From: [Clostridium] aerotolerans DSM 5434
GTDB lineage: Bacteria > Bacillota > Clostridia > Lachnospirales > Lachnospiraceae
Reading direction: 5' to 3'
NCBI RefSeq assembly: GCF_000687555.1
Contig: NZ_JHWJ01000017.1
Location: forward strand, 1-64,000
Length of the DNA stretch: 64,000 nucleotides
Shown here: positions 36,527 to 44,014 of the stretch, one piece after another
Numbering within the stretch: the first letter of the stretch is position 1
Layout of the letters: each line of letters begins with the position of its first letter
Notes under the pieces: generated by a model
What the model saw: the letters and a program-made list of their open reading frames with translations, nothing else
Database searches by the model: none
What the model was told of the DNA's origin: nothing
Made by a program: the position numbers and the translations under genes

Positions 36527-36981
36527 ATGCCATAAGGGGATTGGATATTTACATAAAAAAGTCACTTCGGTCGGAAGGGACATTACAAGCTATAGGATGA
36601 TTTTTACTAAGGTGATAGAAAATCAGCTTAAGGGTCGCCAGATCGACAGTACATCAACCCTGGAGGTAATAGTGTGACAGAGCATTAGGCATACATACAG
36701 TTAATGACGTGAAAGAGCGTTAGTTCTATAGTCACTATCAGGACAAAGTATTATCTGTAGTTAATTAAGAAGCAGAGACGAATGTTAACCACGTTACCCA
36801 TATACGCATATACCTGCACACGTATTTTGAAGTAATGTGTCTCAGTTACTTGCGTTCTACTATGTCCAGCGTAATCAAAATCTTTCATATAGAAAGAAGC
36901 ATTATATATTTTTCTTGTAAATTTGGAACCATGATATATAATAATTATAATCAAAAAATGTAGTTTCAGGAAAGGAACTGA
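36527..36981. other. Gene-free region
   Basis: No credible coding sequence was found. The region contains an imperfect direct repeat (GTGACAGAGCATTAG near 36674 and GTGAAAGAGCGTTAG near 36711) and possible -10 boxes before the next gene. It may be decayed DNA or carry a small RNA; neither can be shown. Confidence 0.5.
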
Positions 36982-37383
36982 ATGTATATGGAAGAGATTT
37001 TAAAATATTTAAAAGAATGTGGTACCTTTTATCTTGCAACCATGGATGGGGATCAGCCGAGAGTTCGTCCATTTGCGGCAGTATGTGCCTTTGAAGGAAA
37101 GCTTTACATTATCACCAATAATAAAAAGCCAGTATTTCAGCAAATGCTAAAGAATCCAAAGATTGAGATCAGTGGTATGAGTAAGGGAACCTTTATCCGG
37201 CTGGAATGTGAAGTGGTACCGGATGACAGAAGAGAAGCCAGAGTCGCCATGATGGAAGAGTATCCAGGATCTTTAAGTAAAATGTATTCGGTTGACGATA
37301 ACAAGATGGAAGTCCTTTACTTAAAGAATGCCAAAGCCTCCATAAATACTCTTACCGGCGAAAGCAAAGTGATTGAATTTTAA
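36982..37383 (+). CDS. Pyridoxamine 5'-phosphate oxidase-family (FMN-binding split-barrel) protein
   Basis: This 133-aa protein has the family core FYLATMDGDQPRVRPFAAV and GKLYIITNNKKPVFQQML, followed by KIEISGMSKGTFIRLECEV. Such small proteins bind FMN or F420-like cofactors. Specific substrates are rarely known, and this length is typical of the non-PdxH members. AGGAAAGG precedes the ATG; an in-frame ATG 6 nt later is possible. It is convergent with the pantothenate kinase, with only 6 nt between the stops. Confidence 0.85.
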   Translation: MYMEEILKYLKECGTFYLATMDGDQPRVRPFAAVCAFEGKLYIITNNKKPVFQQMLKNPKIEISGMSKGTFIRLECEVVPDDRREARVAMMEEYPGSLSKMYSVDDNKMEVLYLKNAKASINTLTGESKVIEF

Positions 37384-37389
37384 TTAAAT

Positions 37390-38232
37390 TTATAATACCT
37401 GTTTCATGGCCATGCCCCGTTCTTCCGTGAGGGCGGCTCCGATGGCAGTGCTGTATTCTGCCTGCTCCGGAATAATAAAATGAACGTCAAACATGGTCTC
37501 CAGAGATTGGAAAATCTCCTTGCACTGAGGAAATTTAGCAAGATTTCCGGTCATTACAAAATCGTGGATGTTGCTGTTAAGCGATGAAAGGATAGCTGAT
37601 TTTCCTATGACCTGGAGTACCATATGAATGATTCCGATTGCAATATCTTCCTCAGATACCAGATTGCGCACCTTGCCAAAGTTAGAGGCGGTAGCGGTCA
37701 GAGGAAGGCCAGGCAGCGGATTCTTTGATATATCCTGAATCTGTAAATCTATGTTACTTAAATCACCTCTGCTGGCTAAATCCATGATCTGGGTAATGTC
37801 CTGAGTCTTTAATAACAGACTGGAAAGTCCTACAATGGTTCCGCCGCCAATGCCGATGCCGCCAGTGTGTAAGATCTTATCTCCATTTACCTGGACAAGT
37901 GAGGTACCGGTTCCCATACTTACAACGATCAAGTCTTTTAATCCTGTAAAATATTGTCCTCCTAAACCATTTGAGGTAAATTCATCTACCTTATAGGTGG
38001 GAATTCCGTAAAGAGGCTGTTCCACATATGCACTCCCTACCCCTGTGAGCATGATTTTCTCTATATCATTTAACTGAATGTTATTGTCATATATGAATTT
38101 TCCCAAAGCACCAAAAAGAGAGGCAATGGGATTATCTGCCTTAACAAAGGTGGGTATTTTTAATGTATGATCCTGAAATCCCACGATTTTCGTAGTACTT
38201 CCTCCAAGATCGATTCCGATGGTTATTTTCAT
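37390..38232 (-). CDS. coaW: Type II pantothenate kinase
   Basis: This 280-aa kinase phosphorylates pantothenate as the first step of CoA synthesis. The ASKHA ATP-binding motif is GIDLGGSTTKIVGF. VVSMGTGTSLVQV and GGIGIGGGTIVGLSSLLL are typical of the staphylococcal-type CoaW/PanK-II fold. The ending AEYSTAIGAAL is also characteristic. The RBS is weak and distant (AGGGGA). Confidence 0.9.
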   Translation of the reverse strand: MKITIGIDLGGSTTKIVGFQDHTLKIPTFVKADNPIASLFGALGKFIYDNNIQLNDIEKIMLTGVGSAYVEQPLYGIPTYKVDEFTSNGLGGQYFTGLKDLIVVSMGTGTSLVQVNGDKILHTGGIGIGGGTIVGLSSLLLKTQDITQIMDLASRGDLSNIDLQIQDISKNPLPGLPLTATASNFGKVRNLVSEEDIAIGIIHMVLQVIGKSAILSSLNSNIHDFVMTGNLAKFPQCKEIFQSLETMFDVHFIIPEQAEYSTAIGAALTEERGMAMKQVL

Positions 38233-38483
38233 AATTCCAAAATCCCCTTATATCTTTTCTAAAACCCAAGCCATACAATGATGAAAAAAACAAGAAATTC
38301 ATGTTCTGACTTATAGTATGGTTCCAGGGCTAACTATAACATACATGATATTGCTTGCCAAGTTTTTAAATCCGTTCATTAGCACTGCTTCTTAGGAATG
38401 GCAAGAAAAGGCATTTGGCAGGAAATGGAAGAGCCTAAGAGATTCCGGGATATTTTAGCCTGATAAAACCTATTAAAACACCG

Positions 38484-38506
38484 ATTTCCTTTATAATAAA
38501 GGAAAT
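38484..38506. repeat. 23-nt palindrome in the adhE upstream region
   Basis: ATTTCCTTTAT-A-ATAAAGGAAAT has two perfect 11-nt arms about a single central base. It lies ~200 nt before the adhE start. It could be an operator or part of a terminator for an unknown transcript. Apart from this and the promoter/operator region, 38233-38708 holds no gene. Confidence 0.7.
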
Positions 38507-38601
38507 ATGACGTTAATAAGTAATTTTAATAAGTAAAAATGTATTGATATTAGGTGAGTAACAAAAAACGGAATGAATGAATAAAATGATAAAAAAATAT
38601 A

Positions 38602-38662
38602 TTGACAAAAAAATAACAATGTAATATAATGAAGTCACGATAGATCGTTAAAAAAATATCGA
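38602..38662 (+). promoter_or_regulatory. adhE promoter with two candidate Rex-like operators
   Basis: TTGACA (38602-38607) and TATAAT (38625-38630) form a perfect promoter with a 17-nt spacer. Two 18-nt elements share one design, TNGNNA-A6-TANCNA. TTGACA-A6-TAACAA at 38602-38619 covers the -35 box; TCGTTA-A6-TATCGA at 38645-38662 lies just after the expected transcript start. They are 43 nt apart centre to centre. Rex, the NADH-sensing repressor of clostridial adhE genes, binds similar TTGTTAANNNNTTAACAA sites, so the first is a plausible though imperfect match. Confidence 0.6.
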
Positions 38663-38708
38663 ACTTAGTTGACCCACTATGCTCATATAAAATTGGAGGA
38701 TATTCAAG

Positions 38709-41324
38709 ATGGCAAAGAAAGAAGAACAGGTAAGAATCCCTGAGATCATTGATAGTGTAGATTCCCTCATCGCTAAGATGGACGCCATGAGAGAGGCTCA
38801 GAAAGTATTTGCTACCTTTACACAGGAACAAGTAGACAAGATCTTTTATGAGGCAGCAAGTGCAGCAAATAAATTAAGAATTCCATTGGCTAAGATGGCA
38901 GTGGAAGAGACGGGCATGGGTGTTGTTGAAGATAAAGTCATTAAGAACAACTATGCAGCTGAATATATCTACAATGCCTACAAGGATACAAAGACCTGCG
39001 GAGTCATTGAAGAGGATAAGGCATACGGCATTAAGAAAATTGCAGAACCCATTGGTGTGATTGCAGCCGTTATTCCTACCACAAACCCAACCTCAACCGC
39101 AATTTTTAAAACACTTATCAGCTTAAAAACAAGAAATGCCATCATCATTTCCCCACATCCAAGAGCAAAGAACTCTACCATCGCAGCAGCTAAAGTAGTG
39201 CTTGATGCGGCAGTGAAGGCGGGTGCACCGGAAGGTATTATCGGATGGATCGACGTTCCTTCCTTAGAGCTGACCAACGAAGTTATGAAGGGTGCAGATA
39301 TCATTTTAGCGACAGGCGGACCTGGCATGGTTAAAGCAGCTTATTCCTCTGGAAAACCAGCCCTTGGTGTTGGTGCAGGTAATACCCCTGTTATCATTGA
39401 TGATACGGCTGACGTTAAGATGGCTGTTAACTCCATCATTCTTTCTAAGACATTTGACAATGGTATGATCTGTGCTTCTGAGCAGTCAGTCACCGTTCTT
39501 GAAAAGGTTTATGATGAGGTGAAAAAGGAATTTGCAAAGAGAGGATGTTATTTCCTTAAGGGAGATGAGGTTGATAAGGTTCGTAAGACCATTGTCATCA
39601 ACGGCGCCCTTAATGCAAAGATCGTAGGCCAGAAGGCTCACACCATTGCAAAGCTTGCAGGAGTTGATGTACCGGAATCCACAAAGATCTTAATCGGTGA
39701 AGTGGAAAGCGTAAACATTGAAGAAGAATTTGCTCATGAGAAGCTTTCTCCGGTTCTGGCTATGTATAAAGCTAAGACTTATGACGAGGCCATTGAAAAA
39801 GCAGAGCAGCTGGTAGCTGACGGCGGATATGGCCATACAGCTTCCCTGTATGTGAATGTAAATGAAAAAGAAAAATTAGAAAAGCATGCGGCTGCTATGA
39901 AGACCTGCCGTATCTTAGTGAATACACCTTCTTCCCACGGCGGTATCGGTGATCTTTATAACTTTAAGTTAAGACCATCCTTAACATTAGGCTGCGGTTC
40001 CTGGGGCGGAAACTCTGTGTCTGAAAATGTAGGAGTAAACCACCTGCTCAATATTAAGACCGTTGCTGAGAGGAGAGAAAACATGCTGTGGTTCAGAAAT
40101 CCAGAGAAGGTTTACTTTAAAAAAGGCTGTATGCCAGTAGCACTGAGCGAATTAAAGGATATCTATAACAAAAAGAGAGCATTCGTTGTTACGGATTCCT
40201 TCCTATATATGAACGGCTACACAAAGCCGATTACTGATAAGCTTGATGAGATGGGAATCGTTTATACCGTATTCTCAGATGTTCAGCCTGATCCGACCCT
40301 TGCAAATGCACAGGCAGGTGCTGCAGCGATGAGAGCATTCCAGCCAGATACCATTATCGCACTGGGCGGCGGTTCCGCAATGGACGCAGCTAAGATCATG
40401 TGGGTTATGTATGAGCACCCAGAGGTAGATTTCCAGGATATGGCAATGCGTTTCATGGATATCAGAAAGAGAGTTTACACCTTCCCTAAGATGGGCGAAA
40501 AAGCTTACTTTGTAGCCATTCCAACCTCTTCCGGTACCGGTTCTGAGGTAACCTCCTTTGCGGTTATTACAGATCAGGAAACAGGGGTTAAATATCCTCT
40601 TGCTGACTATGAGTTAATGCCTAATATGGCAATCGTAGATGCAGATAACATGATGAGCCAGCCTAAGGGCTTAACAAGTGCTTCTGGTATTGACGTTTTA
40701 ACCCATGCATTAGAGGCGTATGCTTCCATCATGGCTTCCGATTATACCGATGGTCTTGCATTAAAGTCCATGAAGAATGTATTCAACTATCTGCCAACCG
40801 CTTATAATGACGGTACCAATGTTGAGGCAAGATGTAAGATGGCAGACGCTTCCTGTATGGCAGGTATGTCCTTTAACAACGCATTCCTTGGAGTTTGTCA
40901 TTCCATGGCCCATAAATTAGGTGCTTATCACCACATTCCACACGGTGTGGCAAATGCCCTTCTCATTACCCTTGTAATGGAATTTAACGCATCAGAGGCA
41001 CCTGCAAAGATGGGAACCTTCTCCCAGTACCAGTATCCTCATACACTGGAGCGTTATGCTGAATGTGCACGTTTCTGCGGTGTAGAAGGAAAAGACGATG
41101 CTGATGTATTAAAGAAATTCCTGGTTAAGATTGAAGAGCTTAAAAAAGCCGTTGGCATCAAGGCAACCATTAAAGATTACGGCGTAGATGAGAAATACTT
41201 CTTAGAAACTCTTGATGAGATGGTTGAGAATGCGTTTGATGACCAGTGTACCGGTGCAAACCCAAGATATCCTCTGTTCAGCGAGATCAAAGAGATGTAT
41301 TTAAAGGCTTACTACGGAAAATAA
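38709..41324 (+). CDS. adhE: Bifunctional acetaldehyde-CoA / alcohol dehydrogenase AdhE
   Basis: This 871-aa fusion makes ethanol from acetyl-CoA in two NADH-using steps. The N-terminal aldehyde dehydrogenase half has the catalytic Cys in NGMICASEQS. The C-terminal iron alcohol dehydrogenase half has ALGGGSAMDAAKIMW, IPTSSGTGSEVT and the metal-ligand stretch GVCHSMAHKLGAYHHIPHG. Such proteins form long filaments (spirosomes). GGAGGATATTCAAG precedes the ATG. It is monocistronic with a strong promoter and terminator. Confidence 0.98.
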   Translation: MAKKEEQVRIPEIIDSVDSLIAKMDAMREAQKVFATFTQEQVDKIFYEAASAANKLRIPLAKMAVEETGMGVVEDKVIKNNYAAEYIYNAYKDTKTCGVIEEDKAYGIKKIAEPIGVIAAVIPTTNPTSTAIFKTLISLKTRNAIIISPHPRAKNSTIAAAKVVLDAAVKAGAPEGIIGWIDVPSLELTNEVMKGADIILATGGPGMVKAAYSSGKPALGVGAGNTPVIIDDTADVKMAVNSIILSKTFDNGMICASEQSVTVLEKVYDEVKKEFAKRGCYFLKGDEVDKVRKTIVINGALNAKIVGQKAHTIAKLAGVDVPESTKILIGEVESVNIEEEFAHEKLSPVLAMYKAKTYDEAIEKAEQLVADGGYGHTASLYVNVNEKEKLEKHAAAMKTCRILVNTPSSHGGIGDLYNFKLRPSLTLGCGSWGGNSVSENVGVNHLLNIKTVAERRENMLWFRNPEKVYFKKGCMPVALSELKDIYNKKRAFVVTDSFLYMNGYTKPITDKLDEMGIVYTVFSDVQPDPTLANAQAGAAAMRAFQPDTIIALGGGSAMDAAKIMWVMYEHPEVDFQDMAMRFMDIRKRVYTFPKMGEKAYFVAIPTSSGTGSEVTSFAVITDQETGVKYPLADYELMPNMAIVDADNMMSQPKGLTSASGIDVLTHALEAYASIMASDYTDGLALKSMKNVFNYLPTAYNDGTNVEARCKMADASCMAGMSFNNAFLGVCHSMAHKLGAYHHIPHGVANALLITLVMEFNASEAPAKMGTFSQYQYPHTLERYAECARFCGVEGKDDADVLKKFLVKIEELKKAVGIKATIKDYGVDEKYFLETLDEMVENAFDDQCTGANPRYPLFSEIKEMYLKAYYGK

Positions 41325-41356
41325 TAACAATCAAACAAAATAAAGGTTTGATGAGA

Positions 41357-41389
41357 AAGGGCATAGCCATAACTGGCTATGCCTTTTTT
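41357..41389 (+). terminator. Terminator of adhE
   Basis: A GGCATAGCCA / TGGCTATGCC stem (41360-41369 with 41374-41383) is followed by six T. Confidence 0.92.
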
Positions 41390-41479
41390 GGCAGGATGGA
41401 ACCTGGGGTGGATAGACGCTCTCATTTATGTTAATATATAAGATAGGAACTAATATTGAAACGAATTGAGGGATGTAAG

Positions 41480-42100
41480 ATGAAATTTATTAAAAAAATA
41501 CCCCCAGAGGATGAAAAGAGATCAGAAGAACTGGCGCAGCATGGTTATAGGAAGCTGAAGGAACCAAAATCTGTAGGTGCTGCCATAGCAATTTCACTGC
41601 CACTTTCCATGGTTCTTATGGTTCTGGCTGGATTCTGGTGTTATTTTTTAAACCCATCATTTTTTGATTTTATGAGCGAAGAGGGGATGTCCATAGTGTT
41701 GACCTTTAATCTTTCCTCTATTCTCTATCTGGCAGGAATGGTTCTCTGCCTTTTGGTTCATGAGTTGATTCATGCCATATTTATACCCAAGGTATGGAGG
41801 TCGGAAAAGACCTACTGGGGATTCAATGGTTTGTTTGGCTTTGTTTATACCGAAGAGGAGCTTACCAAAGAACGGTTTCTTCTGGTATCAATCATGCCCC
41901 TTATCCTCATTTCCTTTGTATTCCCTGTCATCCTCAATGCTCTTGGGATTTGGAGCCACTATTTGATTTTCTTAAGTGTGTTCAATGCAGGAGGAGCCTG
42001 TGTGGATCTTTTGAATATGGTACTTGTAACGGCTCAGGTTCCATTTCGGGGATATGTGGTTTCTAATGGGTATTCTTCCTTTTATAAGAAAGCTTCTTAA
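41480..42100 (+). CDS. DUF3267 family putative membrane zinc metallopeptidase
   Basis: This ~206-aa membrane protein has four hydrophobic segments and a zinc-peptidase-like HELIH motif in CLLVHELIHAIFIP. That places it with DUF3267, a putative zincin family of unknown substrate. A possible third ligand is in the C-terminal NAGGACVDLLNM segment (Asp). The start is placed at 41480, with GAGGG upstream; a TTG at 41456 would add eight residues. Confidence 0.8.
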   Translation: MKFIKKIPPEDEKRSEELAQHGYRKLKEPKSVGAAIAISLPLSMVLMVLAGFWCYFLNPSFFDFMSEEGMSIVLTFNLSSILYLAGMVLCLLVHELIHAIFIPKVWRSEKTYWGFNGLFGFVYTEEELTKERFLLVSIMPLILISFVFPVILNALGIWSHYLIFLSVFNAGGACVDLLNMVLVTAQVPFRGYVVSNGYSSFYKKAS

Positions 42101-42110
42101 TGGATGAAAT

Positions 42111-42157
42111 AAAAAGGTGCTTTGGATGGTCAGTCATGACGATTCCAGGCACCTTTA
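42111..42157. terminator. Bidirectional terminator between convergent genes
   Basis: AAAGGTGC pairs with GCACCTTT, and the imperfect stem extends inward (TTTGGAT with ATTCCAG). It lies between the DUF3267 and NudC stops. Confidence 0.75.
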
Positions 42158-42167
42158 TTAATTATAA

Positions 42168-43013
42168 TTATTGTGTTATCTTACCTTCTTTAAACAGCAG
42201 AATCATTTCGTGGGTAAGGCTTAAATTGGTGAAGTCATTGGGGATATCTTCTGGAGCCATCCAGACGGCTGTGGATAATTCGGTTTCATCCAGATGAATA
42301 TCTGGAGAACCGTCAAGCTCAGCCCAGTATCCCACTAATATGGAATCGCTAAATCCCCAGGGCTGGTTCTTGTAATAACGGATATTCTTTACCTTGATCC
42401 CAACCTCTTCCATGGTTTCCCGCCTTACCGTATCCTCAAGGGTCTCCCCAAACTCCGTATATCCTGCAATGAGGGCGTACCGGGTATATTCTCTGCCTGC
42501 ATATGTGGTCAGCAACAGCTTACCATTGTGAGTCACGCCTACTATGACGGCCGGAGATATCTTGGGGTAAATTGTGTTTCCGCAGGAAGTGCAGACTGCG
42601 GCTCTTTCTTTTTTGCTTTTCATGGTAGGAGATCCGCAGCAGCCGCAAAAACGGTTGGAGATGTAAAAGCGGTGGAGATGCTGGGCTGAGACCGCAGCAA
42701 AGGAAACCCACATGGGAGTCAGTTCTCTTATGATGCTAGCTTTATAAAGCTTTAAATGATGGACTTCATTTAAGGAAACCTGGGATTCATCGACCAGATA
42801 GAAATCCATCTCATCGATGGAAAAGAGATAGTCGCAATGGGACATAGCCTCTTCTTTAAGAGAGTCAAGTTCCTTAAATTGGGGAATGGTTTCTGAGCCT
42901 TCGTCTGAAAGCAGGATGCGTCCATCCAGAAAATATAAAAAATAGCTGTCCTGATCTGGAGTTTTAATTGCAAAATCATTGCAGAATCTATGAGGAAAAA
43001 TTTCCTGTATCAT
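42168..43013 (-). CDS. nudC: NADH pyrophosphatase NudC-type Nudix hydrolase
   Basis: This 281-aa enzyme hydrolyses NAD(H) and decaps NAD-capped RNA in characterised relatives. The four-cysteine zinc ribbon (FCGCCGSPTM and CTSCGNTIYP) precedes the Nudix box GETLEDTVRRETMEEVGI. The NudC family SQPWGFSD-type motif appears as NQPWGFSDSI. An N-terminal domain (1-105) is divergent, as usual. Confidence 0.93.
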   Translation of the reverse strand: MIQEIFPHRFCNDFAIKTPDQDSYFLYFLDGRILLSDEGSETIPQFKELDSLKEEAMSHCDYLFSIDEMDFYLVDESQVSLNEVHHLKLYKASIIRELTPMWVSFAAVSAQHLHRFYISNRFCGCCGSPTMKSKKERAAVCTSCGNTIYPKISPAVIVGVTHNGKLLLTTYAGREYTRYALIAGYTEFGETLEDTVRRETMEEVGIKVKNIRYYKNQPWGFSDSILVGYWAELDGSPDIHLDETELSTAVWMAPEDIPNDFTNLSLTHEMILLFKEGKITQ

Positions 43014-43111
43014 GGTGAATACCTTCTTTTTATCTGATTTTTAATGCATTAAAAACTATTTTAAATTCTATCACCAATCCTGTCAAGCAACCCAAGGAAA
43101 AATAAGGAAAT

Positions 43112-43146
43112 AAAAAGCCAGTACACAGGAAAGGTACTGGCTTTTT
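43112..43146 (-). terminator. Terminator of bioY
   Basis: A 13-bp perfect stem (AAAAAGCCAGTAC, 43112-43124 with 43134-43146) lies directly after the bioY stop. Confidence 0.9.
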
Positions 43147-43148
43147 TG

Positions 43149-43745
43149 TCATATTAATTTCTGAACTGCCTTTCTCACTGGAATTCCAATGATGACTGCC
43201 AGGATGGTCAGAAATATGTCCTTTGGTACAAATGCCACCATGGAATAGGTAAATACGCCGTATATGGAAATATCACCGGAGAGAGCTGCCCACTGAAGAC
43301 CACCAATGATTTCGTCCACGATCGTGCCTAACACCGGAAGCAGGAACATGAGAAAGGTGTTAAGGGTCTTATTCCCGGTCTTTGGCTTTAAGCCGCATAG
43401 AAAGACCATGAATACCCAGCCCCAGATGTAACCACCTGTAAGACCAAGGATAACATTAATACCGCCTCGAAAGCTGGAAAAGATAGGAAGTCCCACGGCT
43501 CCAAGAAGGATATATACAACAGTGGCTAACATGCCAAGCCTCCAGCCCAGTATGATTCCCACTAAGGCAACTCCGAATATCTGAATGGTGATGGGAACCC
43601 CTGTAGGCAAGGGAATGGAGATTTGGGAAATAACTGCAAGGACTGCAGCAAACATACCGGCAAGAGCCAGTTCTTTTGTGGTAAAAAGCTGTTTCGCTTT
43701 TGTTTCATTTCTCATATTGGTTTTTAACGATTGATCTGATCTCAT
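43149..43745 (-). CDS. bioY: Biotin ECF transporter S component BioY
   Basis: This 198-aa membrane protein with about six helices has BioY hallmarks IPLPTGVPITIQIFGVALVG, YILLGAVGLPIFSSFRGG and GGYIWGWV. It captures biotin and works with the shared ECF module, which is not in the window. AGGAGAAATCATAC precedes the ATG. A BirA-like operator covers its promoter, so biotin would repress it. Confidence 0.95.
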   Translation of the reverse strand: MRSDQSLKTNMRNETKAKQLFTTKELALAGMFAAVLAVISQISIPLPTGVPITIQIFGVALVGIILGWRLGMLATVVYILLGAVGLPIFSSFRGGINVILGLTGGYIWGWVFMVFLCGLKPKTGNKTLNTFLMFLLPVLGTIVDEIIGGLQWAALSGDISIYGVFTYSMVAFVPKDIFLTILAVIIGIPVRKAVQKLI

Positions 43746-43784
43746 GTATGATTTCTCCTGGGTTAAGTATCAATTTCTATTGGA

Positions 43785-43814
43785 ATGTTAACATAGGAGA
43801 AATTAATTGTCAAC
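43785..43814 (-). promoter_or_regulatory. bioY promoter with BirA-like operator
   Basis: On the minus strand, TTGACA (43808-43813) and TAACAT (43785-43790) are 17 nt apart. The two half-sites GTTAAC (43787-43792) and GTCAAC (43809-43814), separated by 16 nt, match the two-part operator expected for Firmicute BirA. They lie over the -10 and -35 boxes. Confidence 0.68.
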
Positions 43815-44014
43815 TTAAAAGTTGTTAATGGTTTACAATGCGTTTCCCCTTAGAAAAAAAATTATAGAAAATATAAGTGTGAAATGGAAAAAATGGAAAA
43901 AATAACCACCATGTAACCAGGTTTTTATATACTTTAATTATTAATATAAAATTAAGATATTTGTCTGATAAATAATACCGTTTCTTATGGAATACGGGGA
44001 AGTGGAGGTATGAT

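Noticed and set aside
36492-36677. 61-aa plus-strand frame after the parAB hairpin
   Set aside because: It starts inside the hairpin, has no RBS and no recognisable pattern.
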